Positions 35,701 through 47,271 of a stretch of DNA of 64,000 bases are shown in pieces. The position numbers and the translations under genes were made by a program. The stretch covers positions 54,133-118,132 of the forward strand of contig DF237098.1 in the NCBI GenBank assembly GCA_000708835.1. Reading direction: 5' to 3'. Origin of the DNA: Klebsormidium nitens (taxonomy: Eukaryota > Streptophyta > Klebsormidiophyceae > Klebsormidiales > Klebsormidiaceae). Below the pieces are notes generated by a model that was not told where the DNA came from, did no database searches, and saw only the letters and a program-made list of their open reading frames with translations. Position 1 is the stretch's first letter. Each line of letters begins with the position of its first letter.

Positions 35701-38700
35701 GTCGCTGCAAAATATGCAAAACCGGCTTCGACTTACCTCCCGGGGTCTCTGGGACGGTGAACGTCTTGGTCGTTGTGACGCCGCCAACGGTGATCCTCGC
35801 TTCGAAGTTGCCAAAGAAGGCGTTGAAAGTGGGGAGCCGGCCGCTGCCGTCCGTCGTGCCGGTTCTGGGCGGCGTAGTGAACTCGTTCTTGAGAGCCTGC
35901 GCACACGAGATTTTCAGCCTTAACCAACTTTCAAAAGCCTGCATCATCAAGCCCATCTACCGCAGACTCCCACCTGTCGTAGCTCAAAGCCTTCGACTAA
36001 GACTCGAACATTCCTTTTTCGTTTCGAGTCACTCTCCAGAAACTTCGACTAACATTGATTGTCCGGCACTTGGTAAGAATCTGAGACGGCTTTCACTTGG
36101 TAAGGTCTGAGACGGCTTTGTGGATTTGTTTCTAAGAGCCTACAGGAACGTCTCCGAACAAAGAACGAAGGGCGAAGAACAGTCGCGCCCCATAGCAAAT
36201 ATAAGTACGACAAGCAAAGGGAGCCAAAACCAAATGGACGCGTGGCACTGACCCCGGTTGCGGTCGTACTCCAATTCTCAACTCGTAGTTGCGAGTATCC
36301 AAAAGAGAGACAGGACGACGGTCGCCAGTCCAAACCAAGCCGAATCAAGGAGATTTGCGAGAAGCTTACCTGCACTCTCTGACCGGCGGCATTCAGGGTA
36401 AAGTCCAGGTTGACCAGGCACGCGTTGCACTGGCCGCCGTTGCGGTCATACTCCGACTGCGGCTGGTAGTTGTACCAGAAGAGGAAACCCTTGACTGCGG
36501 GATGCGCGAAGCACTCGCGGAAGATGAACTCGAGATAGTCGGCGCGTTTGTTGACGTCCAGAATGTTGACGTTCACTTCGGACATCCAGATGGGGATGCC
36601 GGCGCTCGCGACCTTGTCGAGGCGCGCGCGCAGCTGGAGGGGCTCGACTCCCAGGAATTGGCCCTGCAATCAAGACTGTTTCCTTTCAAGATCTCAGACT
36701 TTCAAAAGAGGCAAGCAGTACTGATACCGGAGCTGGCAATTCTGTCGAGGCGCTGACGCGATTGGAGGGACTCCACTCCTAGAAAAGGCGTCTGCAAGTG
36801 CTTATGGGGGTATAAGGAGAAGTCGTTTGTATCTGCTTTAGACCCGTTTTTAGAAGCGCGTGCGCAGTAGGACGTTTCGACGTCAGAGGATGCGCGAGAC
36901 TCGCTGGGACTAACTCTTAGGCCTTGCCGCATCTATTGGGGTCATATCCTCCACCATCAAGTGTTTCGGTCATATCCTACACCAAGGACTCATTTCTTCT
37001 AGCAATTGATTTGATGTGCCTGTGAACCCTTTTAAGCCCGTACAAGCAGATCACGGGAAGGCCAGGACGTCAGTCAGCAGCCCACGTGACGTCAATGCGG
37101 CTCATTACTGTAGCGTTTATTCGATGGCGGATCTTTCTCCTAGCGTTTGTTTTATATTTCTGTGAGGCTTTTGAGCTCAAGCAAGGACGCACCTGGAACG
37201 CCAAGATGTCGATCGGGAGCCCACGTGACGTCAGCGCGTTCAGCTGGTTCAGGTAAAACTCGGGATAGGCAACGGGATCGGAGCACGTCTCCACGTAGTT
37301 GTAGTCTGCGAAGGAAAAGGAGAGTGGTTCTTCGAAAGCGACACCTGGATGATCGAGGTTCTCCCAGTTCTTCCGTGTGCTGCAAGAAGGACTCTAGCGA
37401 AGGCCACGAGTCATGGAACATGTCTCGAGGTAGTTATGCTCCACGGAACCAAAAGCAAAAAGAAAGTGAAGGGGGGCGACACGTGAATAGATAATCCTCG
37501 AGATCAAAACTTGGTGCAGGTGTTGACAGACCAATGGACGTTGACGGAGAAAGTTAAGAGCGGCAACAGTCAATCCGGTACATCTCGTTGCTCAACGCAT
37601 GCGTCCGGTCCCCTTCGATCAATTCAGAATTGGAGTCAACAAGCAAGAGTAGATTCCACAGTAAGGACAAGGGCAAAATTCTCCTCAGCTTTTGACCTAC
37701 CGTTGAGGGCATTCTTCACGTTGGGGTCGATCGCCTTCACGGCGGGATACATCCAGTCATCGATCGCGTTTCCAAGCTTGTTCTCGTAGTAACTGCACAC
37801 GGAGGAGGACGGATCGATGAAAATTGGGGATATCCAGGTCTTGAGATTCTGAATGTAAGGTCAGCTTCCTCTCGAAAACAATCTTCCTAATCAGAATCAT
37901 AGATGTAGATTTGGCAGTCTCTCCCCAAACAATCTTCCTACTCAGACAGAGTCGTGTCTCAGGTTCTTCTGAAAGGGCCGTCGATTGAGCCCACTTTGTT
38001 ATGGAAAAGCCTAGCCAGATTAGCTCCTTAATAGGATGATTACCAGCGTCCACCTCAGTACTGTGCCTGTATCGCGGAACGCAACAAGCACATCCTTCTA
38101 TGGAGTAACAGCCGAGTAACAGCCAACTGTCGTGTCAAATTGGTTGTGTCGGGTTCGTTGTTCCTGAGAAAGACTCACCCGCCCTTGAACTGCTCGTTGT
38201 TGACGTCCCAGTGAATGACCTGCAACCAACATAAACTCAGGTTGTAAGCTTTCAGAACTATGGATTTTTATTGCTATTCCAAGATTCGCTGGGGAGTACA
38301 AGTATGCAATTAACCAGAGAAGCGACCTTTCCAAAGCACAGGTTCGGGTCTGGCAACTGTCAAGAGCATGCGACTCAAGCAAGGGAGGATTTTGACTACA
38401 ACCTTTAATGTCTCTGCTCAATCTCGTTTTGCGCCTCCACAGATCTCTAGAGGCAATTCCGTAATCAGTGCAAACGACAAGGCGCTTGAAACGGAAAGAT
38501 GCATTGCCAAAGCTACTATGGATCGGACCAGCCCTCCTATCAACTAAAAAGGTTGCTTGATGTATTTTAGGCCCACTCTTTCTTGGGGACGACTGACCCG
38601 CAGCTAGCGCCCCCTTTGTTTCCGTGATTACGTGCCTCAGTCGAAATTCGACATTGATCCAACCTTCGCCGTTCCCTGGTTTGGCCCCCTCTTACCAAGA

Positions 38701-41700
38701 ACCAAGTTTCCGACTTTGTTTGATGCCCATTGAACTAACATGGTTAAGGGCGAAATGTTGCTGTGACTATCGTTAGAACTTACCCGTCCCTTGTAGTGCG
38801 ACACGATACTTTGGAGCCGCGCCACCATCGCCTTGTAGAGGTCGCTGTTGGGAATGCCTCCAGCGGTGCTTAGAGCGGCGACCCAAGGCTGCGCAAGGAA
38901 CGCACTTTTTTGAGGAGAAGGCCTGGCGTCCTTACTTACTTCACGGATCTTTTCTTTGTGTTTATGAACTCTCAGATTAACAGTCTGTTCCGGGGGTTTG
39001 CCCCCGGCGGCGCTCAGGGCGGCCACCCAAGGCTGTAAAAAGCGCGCAAATGCTCAGGTTAGGAATTTCCTCTTTTGTATGTTGCAGATTCTTGGAAGCC
39101 GTAGGGTTTCTGAGTACGAGAAAGCCCCCGGCAGTGATCAGAGGGACAACCGAGAGCTGCACACATCGCGCAAAATTGTAGCCGTTCATGGTTTTTAGAA
39201 GGATTGGGCTTTCGGGGTTTGAGAATAGTTTAGGGCTGTAGCAATACAGGTCGCTCAGGGATCTGCCAAAAGCTGGTCCCAGATTGACAGTCAGAGGGTG
39301 CCAAGTGCACGCGGATTCACACGTTTACTATTTGAGGTGGCAGCTGATCCTCCTATGCGTCTCGCTTCCAGAAGCTAAGAAATCCTGCAACGGGCTTGCA
39401 GGAATTTCAGCTGTTGCTAGCCAAACGTAGACTGCTCTGGCTTGTGAAGACCGCCGAGCAAACCACTCGGAAACCCTAAACGCACCAAACTAGAGCGGTG
39501 AGCCCACCGAAAATACGTTCGGGACGTCTCAGAAGACTATGTGCAAGGGCAAGCTTGTTTGCCAAGCGTTGCTTAACTATTTTTGCTGAGCGTTGCTCAA
39601 CTATCTCTTCACCAATGTTGTTGCACAACATCCTTTGGGACATCCCGAGCGTAATCCAGGTGGGCTCCCAGCTCTAGTTTCAAGGCGTCAAGAATCAATC
39701 GTTGAGCGCTTCTTGAACTTTCTAGACCGATTCTAATCAGCAATTGGACGTCTTGAGAGCACGAACTAGAGCGGGGAGCCCACCTGGATAAGGCTCGGGA
39801 TGTCCCAGAAGATGTTGCGCAACAAAATTGGTGTAGACATAGTTAAGCAACGCTTAGCAATCAACTTAAAAGTCCTGAAAGCACCAACTAGAGCGGGGCA
39901 TTTCACCTGGATCACGCTCGGGATGTCCCAGAAGATGTTGTGGCCACGCACGGGAATTCCGTTCTGGTCGCAAAACTCGAGCATCGCGTCGGGAACGCTG
40001 TAGTCGAACGTGGGGCCGTTGGGGTCCGTGAAGTACCACTTCATCTCGTTCTCAAACACTGCAAGCCGAAAACGACGGGTTTAGAGACGGGAATGGACAT
40101 AGAAGCAGAAATGATTGACCGGAAAGGAGAGTCGGTGATGAAGCAAACCGTGTAAACAACACTTGGTCTCATTTGCGAAGACTACAGGCCAGAGTGCCCG
40201 TTTGAGAACATCAATGGCAAAAGGAATGGAGTTTAAGAACCGGACAAAGCACCAACAAAGCAATCTGTGTCCCTGTCGAAGGCTTCAGGATAAAGCCAAC
40301 TGGATATTTTGACGGTCTGACAACCAGTTCCGCTTGGAAAAGTGGAAGGATGGAGAGCAGAATACGAAAAAAAAATCTAGACAAGCTGCGGAGTTTCTGA
40401 GACGGCCACATTGACTACACTCTCGTAACAGCAGTTACAAAGAGATCTGTTTTTCGCTGCAAAGGAGCAAAACTCCCTTTACGTACTCACCAGCTGTGTT
40501 GAAGAGTGACTTGAAGTAGTTCGCATAAGCCGGGGACGTCAGAACGAGTTGCTGAAGCGATCCTCCGAACGGGAAGGACGTCCGGGTCTGAGTGAGTTGG
40601 ACGGTGGCGCCGGACACGGGGTTGTTGCTGGCGTCAACGACCTGGACGCTGACGTCAGTCTTCCGGATCTGCAAAAGGAAGGGACGTCGAGTCGTAATCG
40701 ACGAGCAAGGGGTGTGGGGCGAGTAGTAATCTGCATCGGGCGGGGGCAACTAGGGGTGTCGGATGCTCACTTTGGTCTGTTTGGATGCAACAGAAAGAAG
40801 AGAAGTTTGAGTCGTAGGGAAAGTGGAGCAGAACCCAACGATTCTGGGCGTCAGCAAGATGTAAGCAGATTGATTGAATCACGGGTTTGGTTAACGACAT
40901 TCACCGCAACAGTGCGAACAGCCAGATTGATTTCAAATCCTCTGGCACCTAGATGATGGACACAGGATGCAAGCAATCTTGCTAGCACTGAGTGACTGAG
41001 GTCTGTTAACCAGGATGGTTAGCAATCCTGGGTAACCACTTGACGCGGCAGTCCAGGCAACCAGATCGTTGAAATACTGGTTCTTGGGCACCGAGGAAAT
41101 GGACACGGCGTGTACCCAGGCGCGAGTATCGAAGAATGGGTTACATTCTTGGTTAGCTACTCACCGCAGCAGTGCGGGCAGCCAAATCGTTGAGGTACAG
41201 GTTCTTGGGCACGGAAATGATGGAGACGGCTTACACCCGTAACGAAGGTTCGTTGACCGATATCCGGGCTATCTTGACCAGTTCGGTCAGCAACTTAACG
41301 CAGCAGTGCGGGCTGCTAAATCGTTAAGGTACAGGTTCTTGGGCACCGAGATAATGGAGACGGCGTGCAGCCCAAGCTTTACACCCGTAACAAAGGTTCG
41401 TTAACCAATACCCGGGCTATGTTAACCAGTCGATTAGCAACTTACCGCAGCAGTGCGGGCAGCCAAATCGTTGAGGTACAGGTTCTTGGGCACGGAAATG
41501 ATGGAGACGGCGTGCAGCCAAAGGTCCTGGTTGGTGATGCCTTGCAGGCGGACGTCGACTCTGTTGGGAACCGCTTGGATCTGGTAACCGGCGGAGAGAA
41601 GGGACCAGCATCCGACCTTGGCAACCAGAACCGCACCTGTGAAATGATACTTTCTCTTGTCAGATTCTAGATTATGGAGGTTCTGAAGTTTTGGGCTCAA

Positions 41701-44700
41701 AAGTGGACGTCGACTTTGTTGAGCACGGCTTGAACGTGATGAACCGGCGGAAAGAACCAACCTAGCAACTACGCTTCGTAGCTAGGACGGCACCTGCAAG
41801 CAAGAAGTTCGATGTTCTAAAGTTGAGGATGTGAATCGGAGAGTATCAGGTTCAAGACTGACGCCGACTCTCTAGAAACCGGCTTAGACTTCGCAACCAA
41901 GGGAGTGCAGGGGTCGGCAGCCGACCTTGTCGACTAGAACGGCACCTGTTGCAACCAGAATGGCACGTGCAAGGAACACGTTCTTGAGATGAAGATTTTC
42001 AATTTGAGAGCTTTGAAATTGCAGGACTGCATTGCTGTTGCAAAGTAATTGGAGCGCAAGCACCACCAACGGCAGAAGGAACAGTCACCGAGCAGGAATC
42101 AAGTGGGTCTTACCTGCACACACGTAGTCGCCGTTGATCACGAAGTTGAGGTCCATCTTGAACTCGGAGTTGGCGCCGGGGCCTAGTCGCACCCAGAACA
42201 GCACCTGCTGCTGCGAACCGACGGGGACGGAACTGCCCGGGAGTGTGAACGAGAAGGCCTTGAAATTGGCGTTGATGTTCGTCAGGCGCACGTACGGAGT
42301 GCCATCGCTGCAAAAAACAAGGCCCAAAACTTTCAACTGGAGAAACATACAAACGAGAAGAGAAGTGAAGTAGTTGGAAGTCTATCGCAATGCGAAGCGC
42401 CCGGCAGAGTGCAAAAAAAGAAGGCCTTGAAGTTGGCGTTGATGTTCGTCAGGCGCACGTACGGAGGGCCGTCGCTGCACAAAACAAGGCCCGAAAGTTT
42501 GGGGATATTCCATGATTCTGTTCCTGCACGCGACCTTCCTGGGTGGACTGCTTGATTGCCCGGGAGGGTGAGTGAGGAGGCCTTGTCGTTATGTTTGATG
42601 TTCGTCGGGCGGACATACGGAGGGCCGTCGCTGCAAGAAACAAGGCCCCCCCAAAAAAGGCCGTCCCCCGGAATTGGATTCCAACGACGGACCGGATAAG
42701 TGCCCAGGAGAATGAATGATATTGGATGACAAGGTCTCGAAGTTGGCTTTCGTGTTTGTGCTTAAGGCTAATGAACGGAGTACCGTCGCTGCAGAACACA
42801 AAATCCCAAATAAAGTTCTGCGGTGTTCGTTCGGAGATCAGTGTTTACGACGGGCAACAGCAAAGTGGCCACGAAAGAATGAAAGGTGTCCGACCTTTTA
42901 AGGGAGCCGCACACCTCGGTGAAGAACGTTTGGTCGGAGTCAAATCTCTGTCAACTCCCATATAAGCAAAGACGGAAAAGACGTGCCGACGACCGGGGAT
43001 GATACCCGCCCACCTCGTCCACTGTTTTTGTCGATTGACACATTTATGCGGATACTAAACGAGCACCGGGACGTCCCAACGACCGGGGGGGTCATCCGCC
43101 CACCTCATCTGCTGCTACACTTACCGGCTGTAAATTCTTAACCATTCGACTTCGCACTTCTGCGGTTACCCGAAAAAAACGTTTCGACGACCAGAAGGGA
43201 ATCGCCCACCTCGTCTCCTTATGAAACGACAGCTTTGGTATTCTGCTGATACCACAACAGCGACGAAAAAAGGAAATCGGGCGACTGCCCACCTCGTCTG
43301 TTGGAATGACAGGTCGCCATCGCAGTCGGGGAAGCAGTGCCAGTCGCCCGGAACCCCGCCGTTGGGAACGCCGGTAACTAGGTTGTTGTAGCCTGGGAGG
43401 GGGCCGGAGTTCACCAGGTTCGAGCACCACTGTCAAAGCAGAAGCGGAACGTGTGAGCTCGAAGTTTCGGGTTCCAAACCTGACACATATTCGTAATTCA
43501 GCGAGTAACTGGCGGAAGGGAAGAGGTCAGAAAACTGCGGTCGATTGATTGGTAGGGGGACAATTACAGAGGCTAAGGAGGAAGGTAATAGCAGGGGGTC
43601 CCGAATGTTAAGTTTGGAGGCAGCGGAAAGTCTTCTGCACTCGCAGTTTACTGCAGTTTCCAACTAAAAGAAAGACGCAGGAATTATCCTGGGGTAGAGA
43701 CACACGCTCGTCCGATGCGTCGTAACGGCGATCGAAGCGGTTGAACATTTGGTCAAGTAGTCAGAGCTGCCCACGGCTGACGGAATCAAACGGATCGGTA
43801 CGAAGACGGCTGGAGGACGGCTGATTTGAGTTTCTCCGTACTTCTAGCACCCAGCGACCTTGCCGTTTGATTGTTTGCGCATCCCAATTAGACGTTCAAG
43901 GACTCTGTTCTCTGGCCTGATCTTTGCTGGTTACATGCCTCCACTTCATTCAAACAGTGCTACTAATGGTTTCAGTAACCCTGAGACTGCTCCGCTCAGA
44001 CGACTGAAGGCGAGAGGGCTTCGAATGGCCCAAAAAAGCTGGGGGCTGTTCTCACCGAGCTCTGGACGGGGTCGAAGTTGGGGTTGAATGCAGCTGCAAG
44101 GGCGAACACGAGAGATGTGAATAAACGCGAGCATGTGCAATCAATGAGCATGTTTCCAGAGAGTCTCGAGTCGGACGTTAGGCACTCACCCGAGTTGATG
44201 GAAACCTTAAGAGGATCACTTGAAGCCCTCACGCTTTGGGTCCCAATATTTCGCCATTGCGGAGGCAGTGTAATCGGGGGCTAGAAAGCAAGCGCGGGTG
44301 TCCCACTTTTCCGTTTCAGATGCACACGTGGCGGCTCCTAAGATCTTGATTTTCCTTTCACAAACGTGGACTGGGATACGACACCTCAAGTCACGCGGAA
44401 TAACCACTGGAGTCCGAAACGGACAGCGTGAAATGCCGGGTGCTTGGATGTGTCCAGACCAAACACGTGGAGATGAATTTCTCAACTGCCAGCTTTGCAA
44501 TCCTTGAAAGTTTTCAGAAGCTTAGATTTGCCGAAGCCTCCTTTGCCGTAACTAGGTTCACGTGATAGTGCATAAACAAAGGGAAGCAGCCAGCAATTGC
44601 AACCACGTCAACGAAGCCTTGAAGATACACGTGTCCAGAACCGAGCACTTACCAAGCGGCTGCTGGTGTAAGACCGGGTCGGCTTAGCTAAAGCCTTAGA

Positions 44701-46192
44701 ACCCTAAACCCTAAAATCCTAAAAACCTAATGTCAAAGGGGTTTTGCCAAGTCACTTTCAGAGGCCAACGTGAGGTTGAAGGAGTGCCAGTGTACGACAC
44801 AATGGAACCGAACGATATAGCTCTCCTTGAAATGTTTATACTGAAGTAAGTAGGAAGAACAAGCGTTTGCAGAAATCCAAGCACTTAGAGATACTTCGAT
44901 TTCATGACGTACGGGTAAGCGCCATGAAGGGTAACATCAATACTTCACCAAAAACCTAAACATGCTCCGCACTCGTACCCTAACCCCCTAAGCAACCCGT
45001 CACTGTTAACCTTCAAGGCTCTTAACCTTCATAAATGCCACCAGGATTACTTACGGGGTGTCGCCGGAGTAGCCGGTGGCGGGTTAGACGTTCCAGGGGA
45101 CCCGCTAGGGTACCTCCCGGAGGCACACGTGGCAGCAGCGCCGTTGGACAGCCCGCACGACTGGGTGTCGCAGCACACGAACGTGGTGCCCGCATCTCCG
45201 AAGCACTGAAGAAAAGGGGCGAAAAAGGTGTTGGCCGTGCCAAAATCTGAAATTTCCAGGTCACGAATGTCAATGAGTGAGCCTTACGTTTGTGTGAAGA
45301 GGGAAGGGGTTAAATGCAGAGGAGAGGGGAGCATGACACCCGATTCGTTAAATGGGCTGAAGTTGAGACACATCACGAGTCAGATTGATAAAAGCACGGG
45401 ATCATCTGAGACGGGTCCGTATGCCCACACAACGGCACCAAAGGAGGTGTTGTTTACGACAAACCTGATTGGGGAATTCGGGGTTGGCAGAGCAGTCACC
45501 CTGGGCATCTGCAAGCAAGAAATGAAACGAACAGGCTTAGTGTATAGAGCGGTTGCTCAATTGTCGGAACCGTGTGCGCCTGAACAAAGATAACCCTCTT
45601 TGTGCGGTTGAGGAACGCAGTATCCGAACCATGTGCGCCTGAACAAAGACAACCCTCTTTGTGCGGTCAAGGACCGCAGCATTTCCTACTCTGACACAGA
45701 GGTCCACATACGATGCAGATTTCTTGTGGACTTCTAAAGCCAATATAAGGTACGAAACTAATTTATCCCCTGCGTCCCAGCTCAGAAAGTGTGGGGACCG
45801 AGAATTGTTCGGCAAGAAAGCTCGAGTTGGGTGGTTCCACCCACCAAAAGTAACCCGTTCATATGATTGCCTTTAGGACTGAGGGGCTCCCTTTGTCAAA
45901 CAGTCCAAGTCTGTGATCATCGTCGGACCTTGTAGTTTGAACCGCGGTCGGAGACCTTACAGAAACTTACCCTCCTTGCTAACGCGCAGATGCTTAAAGC
46001 CCCTCACGAAACATACAGCCAAACTTTTGCAAGCGGATCTCACTCATAAAAGTAATCTTCCACGATCAATCTGTAAAACTGGGGTTCAGCACCCAAGACA
46101 GAAAGCGGAGTCTGGGCGATAAATCGGTCTGACTTACAGGCAAAGCTCGTACTCAGTACCAGTGCAACGAGGGCAAATGCGGAAGCCTTCAT
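32735..46192 (-). CDS. Secreted CBM22-GH10 endo-1,4-beta-xylanase with terminal Cys-rich modules, 21 exons
   Basis: An extracellular xylan hydrolase (847 aa, 2544 nt). Exons on the minus strand: 46192-46138, 45508-45465, 45205-45055, 44093-44056, 43429-43293, 42307-42114, 41636-41446, 40668-40491, 40058-39907, 38888-38784, 38219-38179, 37792-37701, 37305-37193, 36663-36370, 35896-35737, 35213-35118, 34833-34792, 34158-34121, 33820-33547, 33251-33211 and 32842-32735. Every phase agrees. Order: signal peptide (1-18); Cys module 1 (22-65); Pro-rich linker; CBM22 (about 84-270, with FWVRLGPGAN and CWSLLSAGYQI); GH10 barrel (about 271-600) opening IRKTDVSV and containing FENEMKWY and RGHNIFWD. The acid/base is Glu424 in HWDVNNE and the nucleophile Glu526 in WMSEVNV. 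The plant-type C-terminal domain (FFGNFEARITV) follows, then Thr/Pro linkers, module 2 (695-737), an NPTPAP-repeat linker and module 3 (799-844). Both catalytic Glu are present, so it should be active. Cell-wall remodelling is the likely role. Introns contain many copies of adjoining exon edges. Confidence 0.95.
33560..33715 (-). repeat. Coding minisatellite, NPTPAP linker of the GH10 gene
   Basis: Inside exon 19 the minus strand encodes repeated NPTPAP-type units (roughly eight), with near-identical blocks of about 21-24 nt such as GTTAACCCGACTCCTGC. It forms a flexible, probably O-glycosylated linker between Cys modules 2 and 3 and is likely to vary in length. Confidence 0.85.
35401..35462. 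repeat. Perfect 24-bp inverted repeat (hairpin) in GH10 intron 15
   Basis: The left arm 35401-35424 is exactly complementary to the right arm 35439-35462, separated by a 14-nt loop. The arms begin GAGCTTTTGGTGGCGACC. No flanking target duplication or transposon feature is evident. Confidence 0.9.
36236..36305 (-). repeat. Decayed copy of an internal 3' part of GH10 exon 14
   Basis: The plus-strand block GTGGCACTG...GGTTGCGGTCGTACTCC and its continuation align to 36424-36490 of exon 14 (GTTGCACTGGCC...GTTGCGGTCATACTCC), the segment coding YNYQPQSEYDRNGGQCN. It lies in intron 14. Confidence 0.6.
36715..36797 (-). repeat. Duplicate of GH10 exon 14 5' edge with its acceptor site
   Basis: On the minus strand, CTTGCAG is followed by an open frame reading FLGVESLQSRQRLDRIASSG. 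This parallels the real exon 14 start FLGVEPLQLRARLDKVASAG (36663-36600). The acceptor is intact, making this a candidate alternative 3' splice site about 125 nt upstream of the functional one. Confidence 0.85.
37058..37100 (-). repeat. Decayed copy of GH10 exon 13 3' edge with donor
   Basis: On the minus strand it would read ALTSRGLLTDVLAFP before GTGATC. The real exon end reads ALTSRGLPIDILAFQ before GTGCGT (about 37240-37193). The copy lies about 135 nt further into intron 13. Confidence 0.75.
38998..39165 (-). repeat. Two copies of GH10 exon 10 acceptor edge
   Basis: Real exon 10 begins at 38888 with PWVAALSTAGG. A near copy whose acceptor ends at about 39034 reads PWVAALSAAGG and stays open to a GTAAGTAAGG donor-like site near 38935. 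A third, more diverged copy at about 39118-39152 reads VVPLITAGG after CAG. All three are in intron 9, in direct orientation. Confidence 0.75.
39485..39850 (-). repeat. Three copies of GH10 exon 9 donor edge, one inverted
   Basis: Real exon 9 ends NIFWDIPSVIQ at 39907. The minus-strand copy at about 39765-39835 reads NIFWDIPSLIQ before GTGGGC. A copy on the opposite strand at about 39612-39670 (AACATCCTTTGGGACATCCC, plus strand) gives the same peptide before GTGGGC. A worn minus-strand copy lies at about 39485-39560. The inverted unit makes an imperfect fold-back with its neighbour. Confidence 0.8.
40885..41445 (-). repeat. Four-copy tandem array of GH10 exon 7 donor edge (fifth copy is the exon)
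   Basis: The exon 7 end (41433-41520) is repeated in direct orientation at about 41285-41420, 41155-41270, 41030-41120 and 40885-40960, a period of roughly 115-150 nt. Similarity falls with distance from the exon. The repeated unit contains GTTCTTGGGCAC (coding VPKN on minus) and the CCGCAGCAGTGCGGGCAGCC junction. The 41155 copy keeps a GT donor (GCGGTGAGTA); the 41285 copy has lost it (TTAACG). Confidence 0.9.
41700..41965 (-). repeat. Two decayed copies of GH10 exon 7 acceptor edge
   Basis: Blocks matching GACGTCGACTCTGTTG, the CCGGCGGAGAGAAGG stretch and the acceptor CGGCACCTG recur at about 41700-41800 and 41855-41965. The real exon edge is 41550-41650. This exon therefore has edge copies in both flanking introns. 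Confidence 0.7.
42415..42810 (-). repeat. Three copies of GH10 exon 6 acceptor edge
   Basis: The block GATGTTCGTCAGGCGCACGT with the adjoining CCGTCGCTGCA acceptor recurs at about 42415-42500, 42553-42650 and 42705-42800, upstream of the real exon start at 42307. The nearest copy is almost identical and the most distant is clearly worn. All keep a CTGCA that gives TGCAG on the minus strand. Confidence 0.88.
42986..43237 (-). repeat. Three copies of GH10 exon 5 donor edge
   Basis: The donor region CGCCCACCTCGTCT, preceded by GACGACC(G/A)G, recurs near 42988-43020, 43079-43120 and 43185-43237. The real donor is at 43293. Each copy keeps GAGGTGGGC or GATGTGGGC-type sequence on the minus strand, so alternative donors are possible. 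Confidence 0.75.
45555..45685. repeat. ~61-nt tandem duplication in GH10 intron 1
   Basis: Two units share TGTGCGCCTGAACAAAGA and CAACCCTCTTTGTGCGGT with few differences. They do not overlap an exon. Confidence 0.8.
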
Positions 46193-47271
46193 GTTGACGC
46201 AGGTCGAGGTTGTGCCAGCTGCCTTCTTACCACCTGCACAATTGAGACTACCTGTCAATAATAGTGAATGCCAACCAGTCTGACCATACTAGGACCAAGA
46301 AGCAAATTGGAATGCAGATCGTGGGGCCCGATCCTATTATAAGATTAGCACAGCAAATTAAGGTGAGGGAGTCAAGCAAAACCACCATTTTAAATTTCTT
46401 TAGGGGCGCCTAGCCTAGGTGCTTGCAAATCATGGTCTTTGAAAAGCATGAGACAAAAAGGCGGTGAGCACAGTGAGCAACTCTCAATCACGCGCAGGAC
46501 AACCAGACATTGTGAAAGGAACTTGAATGCCTGGGGAGTACATCGAGGCACAGTGGAAAACCCAACCTCCAAGACTGACGTTAGCCTCTGGTATGAATAG
46601 AATGCAGAGAGACGCCAAGCACGGCATGGCGGTCTTGCACTCGAAGAAGCATAGGAGACGTCTCAATGCTTTCACAAAAGTGCGCACTTGCTTCATTTGA
46701 TTGTTTGTGAGGGGAGCTGGAACCATTTTTGATTTAGATTCCTTCAAAACTTGTGGGTTCTGAACTGTAGGCCACGCGTGGAGTCCAATCACATTGACCC
46801 ACCAGGAAATCCTGAAGTTGAGGGATCCCTCAGGTTGAGAATGTGCATTTCTAACCCTGCTCCACAAAGCTGAGCACAGCACTCTACTGTCCTCTTTTCT
46901 TCATTGAGGATCCCTCAAGTTAAGATTGTGAACGTCCAAACCCACCTTCCCAAATCTAGCCTAGGAACTGATATTCCAGCAAGTGACCTCAGGTTAAGGG
47001 TCTAAGTCTGGAACCTCATCGCCAAAGCTGAACACATGAGGAGTGCCATAACAATGAGGAATGCCTCAGGTTAAGAACGTGAGTTTCAAGCCCTGCTTGG
47101 CTTGCCAGAGGCTCAGCATCGCCCTAACCTCTCAAACTGAACCTCTTCTTCAGCGGACCCTTTGATAGCGAACCCAAGATAAGCAATGCCATGGACGACG
47201 CAGACCATAGAGAAAGGGGCGTAAGCTGACCAAAGCCCAGCCTATCCTCTCTTTCCTGGTTTTGAAAGTTT

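Noticed and set aside
44697-44735. Plant telomere-like CCCTAAA units
   Set aside because: Only about two perfect units inside a GH10 intron, too short to call an interstitial telomere.
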